Origin: an uncultured Flavobacteriaceae bacterium | GTDB lineage: Bacteria > Bacteroidota > Bacteroidia > Flavobacteriales > Flavobacteriaceae | DNA: 64,000 bases | Direction of reading: 5' to 3' | Assembly (NCBI GenBank): GCA_943788165.1 | Contig: CALSPF010000001.1 | Location: forward strand, 310,001 to 374,000 | Shown here: one piece after another, positions 49,135 through 60,036 of the stretch | How positions within the stretch are numbered: the first letter of the stretch is position 1 | How the letters are laid out: each line of letters opens with the position of its first letter | Notes under the pieces: generated by a model | The model's input: the letters and a program-made list of their open reading frames with translations, nothing else | What the model was told of the DNA's origin: nothing | The model's database searches: none | Translations under genes and position numbers: made by a program

Positions 49135-49899
49135 TTAGTAGTGCTTGTTTTTAAGCCACTGATGAAGTATTTGGTTGAATTCATCTGGATGCTCCATCAT
49201 GGGTGCATGTCCACATTTGTCAATCCAAAACAAATCAGAATTAGGCAAGAGAGTGTTGAATTCATCGGCAACAGCAGGAGGGGTTACTCCGTCGTTTTTA
49301 CCCCAAATTAAACAAGTTGGTGTGAGCATTGATGGAAGGTCTTTCGACATATTGTGACGAATAGCACTTTTTGCAATGGCCAGTGTTTTGATTAATTTAT
49401 TACGGTCGTTAACGGTTTCGAAGACTTCGTCAACAATTTCTTTAGTGGCAACGGTTGGGTCGTAAAAAACTTCTTCGCTTTTGTTTTTGATGTAATCGTA
49501 GTTACCGCGTTTCGGATAACTTTCGCCCATGGCGTTTTCATACAAGCCAGAACTGCCCGTTAGAACCAGTCCTTTCAATAATTCGGGATAAGTGTTAGCG
49601 AAAACTAAACCAATGTGTCCGCCTAGTGAATTTCCAAGTAGGATAACGTCTGTAAGGCCCTTGAAGGTGAGAAAGCCATGCAGGTATTCGGCAAATGCTT
49701 TTACATTCGTTTTTTTGAGGGGTAAATCGTAAATCGGTAATTCAGGGGTAATTACTTGGTACCCGTTTGCAGGAAAATATTCATGTACTCCGGCAAAGTT
49801 ACTTAGCCCTCCCATAAGACCATGAAGAATGACTATGGGTTGTCCTTCGCCTTTCTCTAAATAGATATAGTCAGATTCTTGAGTTAATATATTTTCCAT
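49135..49899 (-). CDS. Alpha/beta-hydrolase
   Basis: ILHGLMGGLSNF; LLGNSLGGHIGLVFA nucleophile elbow; DKCGHAPMMEHPDEFN. Confidence 0.88.
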   Translation of the reverse strand: MENILTQESDYIYLEKGEGQPIVILHGLMGGLSNFAGVHEYFPANGYQVITPELPIYDLPLKKTNVKAFAEYLHGFLTFKGLTDVILLGNSLGGHIGLVFANTYPELLKGLVLTGSSGLYENAMGESYPKRGNYDYIKNKSEEVFYDPTVATKEIVDEVFETVNDRNKLIKTLAIAKSAIRHNMSKDLPSMLTPTCLIWGKNDGVTPPAVADEFNTLLPNSDLFWIDKCGHAPMMEHPDEFNQILHQWLKNKHY

Positions 49900-50016
49900 G
49901 CCTTTTGGCTCGTTCACATTAGCCGATAAATATAGGCATTAAAAAGGACTAACTCTACACATTTTTTTTGAATTGATAGTCAATGGGATACATTGCTAGC
50001 AGTTAAAGTTATCAAC

Positions 50017-50062
50017 AAAGTGGCATTTAGTGGAAAAAAGTGGTAAATATCAATTATATTTG
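50017..50062 (+). promoter_or_regulatory. Putative MraZ operator (three 10-bp-spaced boxes) plus -7 element of the dcw promoter
   Basis: AAAGTGG (50017-50023), TTAGTGG (50027-50033), AAAGTGG (50037-50043), then TATATTTG (50055-50062), mraZ ATG at 50088. Confidence 0.7.
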
Positions 50063-50087
50063 ATCAAATCAATTGCAAGACATTAGA

Positions 50088-50549
50088 ATGCAGCATTTTA
50101 TTGGAACATATGAGTGTAAGGCCGATGCCAAAGGAAGGATAATGCTTCCTGTGGCATTGAAAAAACAGTTGTCGGAGAACCTCCACGATGGTTTTGTGCT
50201 CAAACGTGCCGTATTTAATAGCTGTCTTGAGTTGTATCAATTGAAACAATGGGAGGCAATGATGGAAAAAGTAAATCAGTTGAATCGCTTCAATAAGAAG
50301 AACAATGATTTTATTCGACGATTTACGGCTGGTGTACGCTTGATTGAAATCGATTCTACTGGCCGATTATTGATCCCAAAGGATTTAATTCAGCATGCTG
50401 GTATTGACAGTGAAACAGTGATTTCTTCTGCTGTTAATATTCTCGAAATATGGGACAAAGGGCGGTATGAAGAAGCGATCAATGAGGCAACCCTCGATTT
50501 TGGTGCGTTAGCAGAAGAAGTAATGGGCGACAAAAATGAACAAGAGTAA
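50088..50549 (+). CDS. mraZ: Transcriptional regulator MraZ
   Basis: MQHFIGTYECKADAKGRIMLPVALK and second AbrB-like repeat LIEIDSTGRLLIPKDLIQHAGI. Confidence 0.95.
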   Translation: MQHFIGTYECKADAKGRIMLPVALKKQLSENLHDGFVLKRAVFNSCLELYQLKQWEAMMEKVNQLNRFNKKNNDFIRRFTAGVRLIEIDSTGRLLIPKDLIQHAGIDSETVISSAVNILEIWDKGRYEEAINEATLDFGALAEEVMGDKNEQE

Positions 50550-51441
50550 CTACCATGATCCGGTTTTACTTCAGCCGTCTGTTGCGGCCCTAATTACCGA
50601 CCCCGATGGTGTGTATGTTGACGCTACATTTGGCGGAGGAGGACATTCGCAAGAAATTTTAAATCAATTATCTTCTAAGGGGAGACTGTATGCTTTTGAC
50701 CAAGATCAAGATGCGCTTGAAAACGCATTGAGCGATGATCGTTTCACTTTAATCGAGGCGAATTTTAGGGACCTGAAGCGCTACTTGAAGTTATATGGGG
50801 TCAAAGAAGTAACGGGAATTTTGGCAGACTTTGGTGTTTCTTCCCATCAGTTTGATGCTGAGGGGCGTGGATTTTCTATTCGTTTTGATGGGCCTTTGGA
50901 CATGCGAATGGATCAAGAAGCTGTGTTGGATGCAAAGAAAATTGTCAACGAATATAGCGTGCAGGCATTGGCCGACCTATTTAAATTATATGGTGAGCTA
51001 AGAGGTGCCTACAGAGTAGCTGAGCATATTGTTGCCTCGCGTGAAGAGGCGCCAATTATAACGACACAGACATTGATTGCTGTCGTTAAGCCATTGGTAC
51101 CAGAACGTTATTTGAACAAAACCCTAGCGCAGTTGTTTCAGGCCATACGCATAGAAGTTAATCAAGAACTAGCGGTTATTAAAAGCTTTCTTGAACAAAG
51201 CGTTGAAGTACTTCATCAAAACGGAAGATTGGTGTGTATTTCCTATCATTCACTCGAAGATCGTTTAGTGAAAAATATAATTCGTGAAGGCGTTGTTGAA
51301 GGGAAAGCTGAGGAGGATTTTTTTGGTAATCGAAACTGCCCATTGAAGAAAGTGGGTAAGCTCATTGTGCCAGAAGCCAATGAAACAAAACGGAACAATC
51401 GTGCGCGTAGCGCAAAACTAAGAATAGCAGAAAAGCAATGA
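50536..51441 (+). CDS. rsmH: 16S rRNA (cytosine1402-N4)-methyltransferase
   Basis: YHDPVLLQPSV; VDATFGGGGHSQEIL; FDQDQDAL; ISYHSLEDRLVKN. Confidence 0.97.
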   Translation: MNKSNYHDPVLLQPSVAALITDPDGVYVDATFGGGGHSQEILNQLSSKGRLYAFDQDQDALENALSDDRFTLIEANFRDLKRYLKLYGVKEVTGILADFGVSSHQFDAEGRGFSIRFDGPLDMRMDQEAVLDAKKIVNEYSVQALADLFKLYGELRGAYRVAEHIVASREEAPIITTQTLIAVVKPLVPERYLNKTLAQLFQAIRIEVNQELAVIKSFLEQSVEVLHQNGRLVCISYHSLEDRLVKNIIREGVVEGKAEEDFFGNRNCPLKKVGKLIVPEANETKRNNRARSAKLRIAEKQ

Positions 51442-51746
51442 AGCAATTGTTGGCCCTTTTAAATATTGAATTTCTGATCAAAGATGATGCTTTGCGAAAT
51501 TGGCGCATCCTTTTGTTTATCTCTTTTCTGGCGTTGGTGATTATTGCAAGTGGGCATAGTGCAGACAGGAAGATATTTGAGATTGCTCAATTGAACAATG
51601 ATATCAAAGGAATAAAAAGTGAGTTCGTAGAAACAAGAGCGACGTTGATGCTCTTGAAAATGGAAACCCGTATTATGCAAAAATTAGCCGAAAAGGGTGT
51701 TGGACCTGCCAATACTCCTCCCATTAAATTAATGCTAAAAGAATAA
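51438..51746 (+). CDS. ftsL: FtsL-like division protein
   Basis: Small single-TM protein with coiled-coil between rsmH and ftsI in the dcw cluster. Confidence 0.8.
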   Translation: MKQLLALLNIEFLIKDDALRNWRILLFISFLALVIIASGHSADRKIFEIAQLNNDIKGIKSEFVETRATLMLLKMETRIMQKLAEKGVGPANTPPIKLMLKE

Positions 51747-53734
51747 TGGAACAGCAAAAGCAAATAATGAATCGATTTTACCTCTTTGTGTTGGGGCTTT
51801 TTTTGTTTGCCTTTGTTTTGGTTGGGAAGTTACTATACATACAAACCCAAGAGGGGGTCTATTATCGTGAACTCGCACAAAAGCGCACAGTTAAAAACGT
51901 GATTTTGCAGCCTAGTCGCGGGAATATCTACTCCGATGATGAAAGCCTTTTAGCCACAACAGTACCCCGCTATGAAATACGTTGGGATGCTAAAGTTCCC
52001 AGTAACGATCTTTTTCAACGGAATAAAAAAGCGCTTGCCAAAGGTCTGTCAGATCTTCTTGGTGAAACCCAGGAACACCATCTTTTGAATCTTGAAAGAG
52101 CGAAAAGAAAAGAAAATCGCTACACCCTCATTGGACGTAATCTAACCTATTCAGAGTACAAGCAAATCAAAACACTTCCCCTGTTTTCACTGTCCTCACT
52201 AAGAGGAGGTTTGATTGTCGAGTCCAAATTAATTCGTGAACATCCATTGGGTAAAATTGGAGAACGCACCATTGGGTACGAAAAGAGAGATTTTGCTGGA
52301 GATTATTTACGTGTTGGACTAGAAGGGGCATTTAGTCAATATTTAAAAGGGGAGAATGGCCGACGTTTAAAACAGAAAATTGCTAATGGACAGTGGAAGC
52401 CCATCAATGATAACAATGAGAAAGAACCCACGGAGGGCTATGATGTGTATACCACAATCAATGTCAACTTTCAGGATATCGCGCATCACGCATTGCTTGG
52501 TCAGTTAGAGAAATATGAGGCAGAACACGGAACCGTGGTCGTTATGGAAACAAAGACGGGTGCCGTTAAAGCAATAGCTAATTTAGGGCGCACAGCGAAG
52601 GGCAAGTACTTCGAGAAATTGAACTATGCAGTGGGAACAACCTATGAGCCGGGATCGACATTTAAGTTGATGGCCATGATTGCGGCATTGGAAGACAAGG
52701 TGGCTGAACCACACGATTTAATTGACACCAAGAAAGGGATACTTACCTTTTATGGGAAATACAAAGTAAGGGATTCAAAAAAAGGCGGGTATGGTTTGAT
52801 TCCGCTTTCTAAAGCATTTGAGGTTTCGTCTAATACTGGAATTGTTCAGATGATTCACTCCAATTATAAAAATCAACCACGAAAGTTCATCGATCGTTTG
52901 TACAATATGGGGCTTAACGAAAAGCTTGGAATTGCTATAACTGGCGAAGGACAGCCGAAAATTCCATATCCTTCCGATCAAAACTGGAATGGTATCACAT
53001 TACCCTGGATGGCCTATGGTTATGGGGTTGAATTGACACCACTTCAAACACTCACTTTTTACAATGCGGTTGCTAACAATGGCGAAATGGTTAAGCCGCG
53101 TTTTATTGATCGTATCAATTCCCTAGGAAACGAAACCATTAAGCATTTTGAGAAAGAGGTGTTGAATCCATCAATATGCTCTCAAGAGACCATAGAAAAG
53201 GTGCAGAAAATGATGTTCAATGTAGTCGATAAAAAATGGGGGACAGGATTTGCTATAAAAGACAAGACCTTCACTATGGCCGGAAAAACAGGAACATGCC
53301 AGGTGGGCTACGCCACAGATGATGTGCAGTATATCTCTAGTTTCGTGGGATATTTTCCTGCTGATAATCCAGAGTATTCCTGCATCGTTTTGATCTATAA
53401 GCCTAATAAGAGAAAGGGTTATTACGGTGCGACGGTAGCGGCGCCAGTCTTTAAAGAAATTGCTAAAAAAATGTATTATTCAACACCAGTGGAAATGATT
53501 GTTGGATTAGATTCTTTACAGCAATCCAATAAAAAACAGCCTTCGATAGAGGAATTGTTGCTCACAAAAACCATCCCAAATTTAAAGGGAATGCCAGCCA
53601 TGGAGGCGCTATCCCTTTTAGAGCAAATGGGAATAAAAGTAACCTTGAAGGGAAGTGGTAAAGTCATCCGACAATCCATCAAGTCAGGAGAGAAGGTTAA
53701 GCCAAACTCAAGCATATTACTCGAATTATCATGA
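51746..53734 (+). CDS. ftsI: Penicillin-binding protein (FtsI) with C-terminal PASTA domain
   Basis: GTTYEPGSTFKLMAM (SxxK), SSNTG, MAGKTGTCQ (KTG); C-term IPNLKGMPAMEALSLLEQMGIKV PASTA. Confidence 0.94.
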   Translation: MEQQKQIMNRFYLFVLGLFLFAFVLVGKLLYIQTQEGVYYRELAQKRTVKNVILQPSRGNIYSDDESLLATTVPRYEIRWDAKVPSNDLFQRNKKALAKGLSDLLGETQEHHLLNLERAKRKENRYTLIGRNLTYSEYKQIKTLPLFSLSSLRGGLIVESKLIREHPLGKIGERTIGYEKRDFAGDYLRVGLEGAFSQYLKGENGRRLKQKIANGQWKPINDNNEKEPTEGYDVYTTINVNFQDIAHHALLGQLEKYEAEHGTVVVMETKTGAVKAIANLGRTAKGKYFEKLNYAVGTTYEPGSTFKLMAMIAALEDKVAEPHDLIDTKKGILTFYGKYKVRDSKKGGYGLIPLSKAFEVSSNTGIVQMIHSNYKNQPRKFIDRLYNMGLNEKLGIAITGEGQPKIPYPSDQNWNGITLPWMAYGYGVELTPLQTLTFYNAVANNGEMVKPRFIDRINSLGNETIKHFEKEVLNPSICSQETIEKVQKMMFNVVDKKWGTGFAIKDKTFTMAGKTGTCQVGYATDDVQYISSFVGYFPADNPEYSCIVLIYKPNKRKGYYGATVAAPVFKEIAKKMYYSTPVEMIVGLDSLQQSNKKQPSIEELLLTKTIPNLKGMPAMEALSLLEQMGIKVTLKGSGKVIRQSIKSGEKVKPNSSILLELS

Positions 53735-55191
53735 AACAGTTAAAAGACATTCTGTTTGGTGTTGGTCTTGAAGCAATTCAAGGTAAAACGGATATGCCAA
53801 TTTCTTTTGTTGCTTTCGATTCGCGAAAAGTAAAAGAAGGAAGTCTTTTTGTGGCAATAAAAGGAGATGTGGTAGATGGACATGATTATATTCAGAAAGC
53901 CATAACATTGGGTGCAGTTGCAGTTGTTTGTGAAAATAAACCCATCAATGCTTCAGTCAATGTGGTATGGATTACAACCACCAACAGTCGCAAAGCTTTG
54001 GCTATTTTGGGTTCTAATTTCTATAACAACCCATCGGCCAAATTAAAACTGATAGGCGTAACCGGAACCAATGGAAAAACTACTGTTACAACCTTGCTCC
54101 ATCGTTTGTTTGAAAAAGCTGGATATGCTACTGGTTTGTTGTCAACCATAGCAATCAAATACAACTCAGAAGAAATACCCGCAAAGCACACTACTCCAGA
54201 TCCATTGCAAATCAATGCTTATCTAAGCACTATGGTTGAGGCGGGAGTTGACTTCTGTTTTATGGAGGTGTCTTCGCACGGAATAGATCAAGATCGAATC
54301 AAGGGGTTGGTTTTTGCCGGAGGAGTCTTCACCAACCTTTCGCACGATCATTTAGATTATCACAAAACCTTTGCAGATTACCGTGACGTAAAAAAACAAT
54401 TCTTTGACCAATTGCCCAAAACGGCTTTTGCATTAACAAACGCAGACGATAAGAACGGAGCCTATATGCTTCAGAATTCTAAAGCAAAAAAGAAATCATT
54501 CGGCTTGCAGAATTTTGCCGACTATCAAGCGAAGGTTTTAGAAACACAATTTTCAGGGATGCTGTTGAAAATAAATCAACAAGAGGTATGGACATCACTG
54601 GTTGGTCGATTCAATGCCTCCAACCTTATTGCGGCTTTTGCAGTTGCTCAAGAATTAGGAATTACAGCATTAGAGACCCTTGCAATGATTAGTGAATTGA
54701 AAAATGTGAAAGGACGTTTTCAAACTTTTGCAACACCCAATAAGGCTACTATAATTGTAGACTTTGCTCACACCCCTGATGCATTGGAGAATGTTTTACT
54801 GACCATTCAGCAAATACGCACCAAAAATGAAACGCTCACAACGGTGGTGGGCTGTGGAGGTAACCGTGATAAGGGTAAGCGCCCTTTGATGGGGAAGGTG
54901 GTTGCCCAGCTAAGTGATAAGGTAATCTTTACGGCAGATAACCCCCGCGATGAGGATCCAGAGTTAATCATCGATGCGATGGAAGCTGGCGTGAGTCCAG
55001 AAGACTTTAAGAAATCACTCCGCATAACCAGTAGGGAGCAAGCAATAAAGGCTGCATGTATGTCCTTGATGCCTGGAGACGTCTTATTGATTGCTGGAAA
55101 AGGACACGAAGATTACCAAGAAATTAACGGAATTAGATCGCCATTTGATGACTATTTAGTTGCCCAAAAAATATGTAAACAACTCTTTTAA
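53731..55191 (+). CDS. murE: UDP-N-acetylmuramoyl-tripeptide synthetase MurE
   Basis: [45 protein letters not shown] (DAP-type DNPR motif). Confidence 0.96.
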   Translation: MKQLKDILFGVGLEAIQGKTDMPISFVAFDSRKVKEGSLFVAIKGDVVDGHDYIQKAITLGAVAVVCENKPINASVNVVWITTTNSRKALAILGSNFYNNPSAKLKLIGVTGTNGKTTVTTLLHRLFEKAGYATGLLSTIAIKYNSEEIPAKHTTPDPLQINAYLSTMVEAGVDFCFMEVSSHGIDQDRIKGLVFAGGVFTNLSHDHLDYHKTFADYRDVKKQFFDQLPKTAFALTNADDKNGAYMLQNSKAKKKSFGLQNFADYQAKVLETQFSGMLLKINQQEVWTSLVGRFNASNLIAAFAVAQELGITALETLAMISELKNVKGRFQTFATPNKATIIVDFAHTPDALENVLLTIQQIRTKNETLTTVVGCGGNRDKGKRPLMGKVVAQLSDKVIFTADNPRDEDPELIIDAMEAGVSPEDFKKSLRITSREQAIKAACMSLMPGDVLLIAGKGHEDYQEINGIRSPFDDYLVAQKICKQLF

Positions 55192-55192
55192 T

Positions 55193-56410
55193 ATGCTGTA
55201 CTATTTATTCGATTTTTTAGAAGCACAATATCAGTTTCCCGGAGCGAGCTTGTTTCAGTTTTTGTCATTTAGAGCTGCTATCGCCGCTATGTTTTCATTG
55301 ATTTTTTCAACTTTGTATGGTAAGAAAATAATTGACTTTTTAGCCAAGAAACAAATTGGAGAGAGTATTCGTGACCTAGGTCTTGTGGGTCAATCCGAGA
55401 AAGCTGGAACCCCGACCATGGGAGGGATTATGATAATCTTGAGTACCCTCGTCCCTGTCTTAATGTTGGCTCGTTTAGACAATATTTATATTCAGTTATT
55501 GCTCTTTACCACAGTTTGGATGGGAGCCATTGGGTTTTTAGACGATTATATCAAGATTTTCAAAAAAGATAAAGCCGGCCTCAAGGGAACATTCAAGATC
55601 TTGGGGCAAGTTCTGTTGGGGATAGTCGTGGGGGCAACACTCTATTTTCATCCAGAAGTTACCGTGCGACAAGAAGCGGCTGCCAATAAAATCAAGGTAG
55701 TTGAAGAGGTGTCGTCTTTTAAGGCAGAAGAAAAGTCTACCATAACGACTATTCCGATGTTTAAAAACAACGAGTTTGATTATGCTGAAATGATTGCTTG
55801 GATTCCAGGTGCAAAATCATGGGCATGGCTGATTTTTATTCCAATTGTAATATTTATTGTTACTGCCATATCAAATGGGGCCAATCTCACCGATGGGATT
55901 GACGGACTTGCAGCGGGTAGTTCGGCTATTATGGTATTTACCTTGGGCATTTTCGCTTGGGTTTCTGGAAATGTTATTTTTTCCGATTACCTCAACATAA
56001 TGTATATCCCCAATGCTGGAGAAATTTCTGTTTTTGTCGCAGCATTTCTAGGTGCATTGATTGGTTTCTTGTGGTACAACACTTTCCCAGCTCAGGTTTT
56101 TATGGGCGATACAGGAAGTTTGACCATTGGAGCAATCATTGCAGTAATTGCAATAATGATTCGAAAAGAACTACTTCTTCCTCTTTTGTGTGGAGTGTTC
56201 TTAATAGAGAATCTGTCTGTAGTGTTGCAAGTCAGCTATTTTAAATATACGAGAAAAAAAACAGGGGTTGGGAAGCGTATTTTTCTCATGTCTCCCATTC
56301 ATCATCACTACCAAAAGAAAGGCTACCACGAAAGTAAAATTGTTGCTCGTTTTTGGATTGTCGGTATTTTATTGAGCATACTCACCATTGTAACCTTAAA
56401 ACTGCGTTAA
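55193..56410 (+). CDS. mraY: Phospho-N-acetylmuramoyl-pentapeptide transferase
   Basis: [57 protein letters not shown]. Confidence 0.96.
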   Translation: MLYYLFDFLEAQYQFPGASLFQFLSFRAAIAAMFSLIFSTLYGKKIIDFLAKKQIGESIRDLGLVGQSEKAGTPTMGGIMIILSTLVPVLMLARLDNIYIQLLLFTTVWMGAIGFLDDYIKIFKKDKAGLKGTFKILGQVLLGIVVGATLYFHPEVTVRQEAAANKIKVVEEVSSFKAEEKSTITTIPMFKNNEFDYAEMIAWIPGAKSWAWLIFIPIVIFIVTAISNGANLTDGIDGLAAGSSAIMVFTLGIFAWVSGNVIFSDYLNIMYIPNAGEISVFVAAFLGALIGFLWYNTFPAQVFMGDTGSLTIGAIIAVIAIMIRKELLLPLLCGVFLIENLSVVLQVSYFKYTRKKTGVGKRIFLMSPIHHHYQKKGYHESKIVARFWIVGILLSILTIVTLKLR

Positions 56411-57744
56411 TGAAAAAACTAGTCATTTTAGGGGGAGGTGAAAGCGGAAAAGGGACAGCTATTTTAGGTCATAAAATGGGCTATGACGTGTTTCTTTCTG
56501 ATGCTGGAACAATTTCGTCTGAAGTGAAATCTAAGCTTGATGCCTTGGGTGTTTCTTGGGAAGAGAAGCTGCATTCCATAGACCGGATTTTAGCAGCAGA
56601 TATTGTTATGAAAAGTCCAGGTATACCAGAGCATGTTGCGGTTGTTAAACAATTGCGTGCTGCTGGAGTTAGTATTCAATCCGAAATTGAATTTGCGGCA
56701 CAGCACAGCAAAGCAAAATTAATTGGGATAACGGGAAGTAATGGTAAAACCACAACAACCTTATTGGTCCATCATTTGTTGAAAGAAGCCGGCCTCAATG
56801 TGGGTATTGCTGGCAATATTGGAGAAAGTTTTGCGCAAAAAGTAGCGGAAAAAAATCATGCTTATTATGTGCTTGAAATCAGTAGTTTTCAGTTAGATGA
56901 TATTCAAAATTTCGCTCCAGAAATTGCAGTAATCACCAACATCACACCCGATCATTTAGATCGCTACAATGACGATTTCTCGCTTTATGTCAAGTCGAAG
57001 TTACGTATAGCGAGTAATCAGAGGTATAATCAGTTTCTGCTTTTTAATGCAGATGACCCAGTGTTGATCGAGGCTTTACAGGCCTCTTCGACTGCAGCAC
57101 AAAAAATCCCTTTTGGATACACCAACACTTCGCCTCTAGGAGCGTCCTATGCAAATGAAGAAATTAAAATAATTGAACAAAAATCTACCACTATGATATC
57201 AACCACACAATTCCCATTGCAGGGAAGACACAATTTGCTCAACGCAATGGCAGCAGTCTCTGTTGCTCGCCTATTAGACATTAGTAAAGATTCTATTCGT
57301 GAAAGTTTACTCAGCTTCACAAAGGTTGAGCACCGTTTGGAGAATGTCTTAAAAATACAAAACCGAACCTATATTAATGATTCTAAAGCGACCAATGTCA
57401 ATGCAACTTTTTATGCCTTGGAGAGCATGGAAGGACAAACAGTTTGGATTGTTGGGGGTATAGATAAAGGCAATGACTACTCTGCTCTTTTGCCCTTGGT
57501 ACGTGAAAAAGTAAAAGCGATCATATGCTTAGGGGTGGATAACGAGAAAATAATTGATGCATTTTCGCCCGTTGTCGACCTTATGGTTGAGACGCAATCC
57601 ATGACGGAAGCAGTGAAAATGGCACATAAGCTTGCAGACAAAAAAGAATATGTTTTATTGTCTCCAGCCTGTGCAAGTTTTGATCTTTTTGATAATTATG
57701 AAGATCGTGGAAATCAATTTAAAACCGCTATTCGCGAATTGTAA
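56410..57744 (+). CDS. murD: UDP-N-acetylmuramoylalanine--D-glutamate ligase
   Basis: LVILGGGESGKGTAILGHKMG; LIGITGSNGKTTTTLLVHHLL; INDSKATNVNAT. Confidence 0.95.
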   Translation: MKKLVILGGGESGKGTAILGHKMGYDVFLSDAGTISSEVKSKLDALGVSWEEKLHSIDRILAADIVMKSPGIPEHVAVVKQLRAAGVSIQSEIEFAAQHSKAKLIGITGSNGKTTTTLLVHHLLKEAGLNVGIAGNIGESFAQKVAEKNHAYYVLEISSFQLDDIQNFAPEIAVITNITPDHLDRYNDDFSLYVKSKLRIASNQRYNQFLLFNADDPVLIEALQASSTAAQKIPFGYTNTSPLGASYANEEIKIIEQKSTTMISTTQFPLQGRHNLLNAMAAVSVARLLDISKDSIRESLLSFTKVEHRLENVLKIQNRTYINDSKATNVNATFYALESMEGQTVWIVGGIDKGNDYSALLPLVREKVKAIICLGVDNEKIIDAFSPVVDLMVETQSMTEAVKMAHKLADKKEYVLLSPACASFDLFDNYEDRGNQFKTAIREL

Positions 57745-58949
57745 TGGAACAGAAAGCAAAGCTTATTCAAGGTGATTTAGTGCTCTGGGGGATTCTAGCT
57801 CTTCTGGCATTATTTTCTTTTTTCCCAGTGTTTAGCGCAAGTTCCAATTTAAGCTATGTGGTCGGAAATGGAACGCCATGGCAGCACTTGTTTAAGCATA
57901 TGTTTATTTTGGTTATGGGATTTATTTTTATGATTGGGATACATAAAATACCTTTTCATTATTTTAAAGGAATATCAATTTTATTGTTGCCTGTTGTGGT
58001 TGTTTTATTGATCTACACCGTCTCACAAGGAACCATGATAGGTGGTGCAAATGCAAGTAGATGGATTCGACTTCCTTTTGTAGGGATCAGTTTTCAGACC
58101 TCTACATTAGCCTCCTTGGTTTTGATGATGTATGTCGCACACTATTTAGATAAAAATAAAGAAAAGAAACTCCGGTTTAGCCAAACCCTTGTACCGCTTT
58201 GGTTGCCTGTAGGAATAATTCTTGCTTTGGTGTTGCCAGCAAATTTATCAACGGCAGTAATTGTGTTTGCAATGGTTTCAATGCTGATGTTCTTTGGCGG
58301 TTACCCTATTAAGTATTTATTGGTCATTTTTGGTGCAGGTTTTCTGGGGCTATGCCTTTTTGTCTTGGCAGCAAAAGCTTTTCCAGATAGTATGCCCAAT
58401 CGAGTTGATACTTGGATGAGTAGAATTGATAATTTCCGCGAACCAACCTCTGGTGCAGACGGTAATTACCAGGTTGAGCGTGCAAAAATAGCGATTGCTA
58501 CTGGCGGTATTACCGGCCTTGGGGTTGGTAAGAGTGTTATGAAAAACTTTTTACCGCAGAGTAGCTCAGATTTTATTTATGCCATTATTGTTGAAGAGTT
58601 CGGACTAGTGGGGGGGGTAACAATCATCCTGCTATATCTGTTGATTCTCTTTCGAATTATTGTTATTGCCCATCGAACGACATCGGTTTACGGTAAATTA
58701 TTGGTTATGGCAGTGGGTTTACCTGTCATTGTACAAGCATTTATCAATATGGGAGTTGCCCTAAATGTTTTTCCGGTTACTGGACAAACACTCCCCATGG
58801 TTAGTAGTGGTGGAACTGCAGCCTGGATGACTTGTATTGCATTTGGGATCATCTTAAGCATTAGTGTTGCTCAAGAAAAATCTTCGCAAGAAAAAGAAGA
58901 AGAGGTAAATGAAGATAATCCATTAGCTGTATTAAGTGAAGCAATTTAA
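57744..58949 (+). CDS. ftsW: Lipid II polymerase FtsW (SEDS family)
   Basis: GGANASRWIRLPFVGISFQTSTLASL; ALNVFPVTGQTLPMVSSGGTAAWM. Confidence 0.95.
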   Translation: MEQKAKLIQGDLVLWGILALLALFSFFPVFSASSNLSYVVGNGTPWQHLFKHMFILVMGFIFMIGIHKIPFHYFKGISILLLPVVVVLLIYTVSQGTMIGGANASRWIRLPFVGISFQTSTLASLVLMMYVAHYLDKNKEKKLRFSQTLVPLWLPVGIILALVLPANLSTAVIVFAMVSMLMFFGGYPIKYLLVIFGAGFLGLCLFVLAAKAFPDSMPNRVDTWMSRIDNFREPTSGADGNYQVERAKIAIATGGITGLGVGKSVMKNFLPQSSSDFIYAIIVEEFGLVGGVTIILLYLLILFRIIVIAHRTTSVYGKLLVMAVGLPVIVQAFINMGVALNVFPVTGQTLPMVSSGGTAAWMTCIAFGIILSISVAQEKSSQEKEEEVNEDNPLAVLSEAI

Positions 58950-60036
58950 CTACATCATTTCGGGCGGAGGTACAGGCGGACACATTTATCCTGCTCTAGC
59001 CATTGCAAATCAGATTAAGGCAGAGGATCCAACGGCTTCGATTATCTTTGTAGGTGCATTGGGTAAAATGGAAATGGAAAAAGTTCCACAGGCAGGCTAT
59101 AAAATTCATGGAATATGGATTGCTGGAATACAACGAGCAAAGCTGTGGAAGAATTTTTTTTTCCCATTAAAATTAATGATCAGTTTGATTCATTCTTTTT
59201 TTATCTGGTTGCGCTATCGACCAGATGTTTTGATTGGAACAGGGGGATTTGCAAGCGGTCCCATGTTATATGTTGGAGGGGCTATGGGAAGTAAAACGTA
59301 TTTACAAGAACAAAATTCGTATCCAGGAATAACGAACAAATTGCTCGCCAAAAGAGCGGCTGGAATAGCGGTAGCTTATCCCGGTATGGAGCGTTATTTT
59401 CCAAAGGGAAAAATACATTATACGGGGAATCCTGTACGGGATTCATTGCTAAAAATCAGTAGCCTACGTGAACAAGGCTTAGCGCATTTTAACTTGGATC
59501 CAACAAAAAAGACATTGGCTGTTCTCGGCGGAAGCCTTGGTGCGAGGGCAATAAACGATTTAATTGCAGATCATATCGAATTATTTGATCAATTGAATCT
59601 TCAGTTGATCTGGCAATGCGGTAAAATGTATTATGAGGATTATGCTTCTTTTAGTTCAAGAAGTATAAACGTTCATTCCTTTATTCAGAAAATGGATTGC
59701 CTCTATGCTGCGGCAGATTTTATTATTTCTAGGGCGGGTGCCTCAACTATTTCAGAATTATCTATTGTGGCTAAACCCTTAATTTTGATTCCTTCTCCCA
59801 ATGTAGCTGAGAATCATCAGTACAAAAATGCAGCAGTTTTGGCAGAAAAAGGGGCGGCGATTCTAATGCCCGAGTCCTCAGCAAAAAAAACATTTGAAGC
59901 AACACTTAAAACAATTGTTTTGTCAGAAAAGAAACAGTTAGCAATGGCTGAATCACTAGCTCAAATGGCATTGCCAAAAGCGACAGAAACAATTGTTCAA
60001 CACATTAAAAAATTAATCCCTTCCCATGCAAAATAA
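58936..60036 (+). CDS. murG: UDP-GlcNAc--lipid I GlcNAc transferase MurG
   Basis: YIISGGGTGGHIYPALAIANQI; GTGGFASGPMLYVGG; ISRAGASTISELSIVAKP. Confidence 0.97.
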   Translation: MKQFNYIISGGGTGGHIYPALAIANQIKAEDPTASIIFVGALGKMEMEKVPQAGYKIHGIWIAGIQRAKLWKNFFFPLKLMISLIHSFFIWLRYRPDVLIGTGGFASGPMLYVGGAMGSKTYLQEQNSYPGITNKLLAKRAAGIAVAYPGMERYFPKGKIHYTGNPVRDSLLKISSLREQGLAHFNLDPTKKTLAVLGGSLGARAINDLIADHIELFDQLNLQLIWQCGKMYYEDYASFSSRSINVHSFIQKMDCLYAAADFIISRAGASTISELSIVAKPLILIPSPNVAENHQYKNAAVLAEKGAAILMPESSAKKTFEATLKTIVLSEKKQLAMAESLAQMALPKATETIVQHIKKLIPSHAK

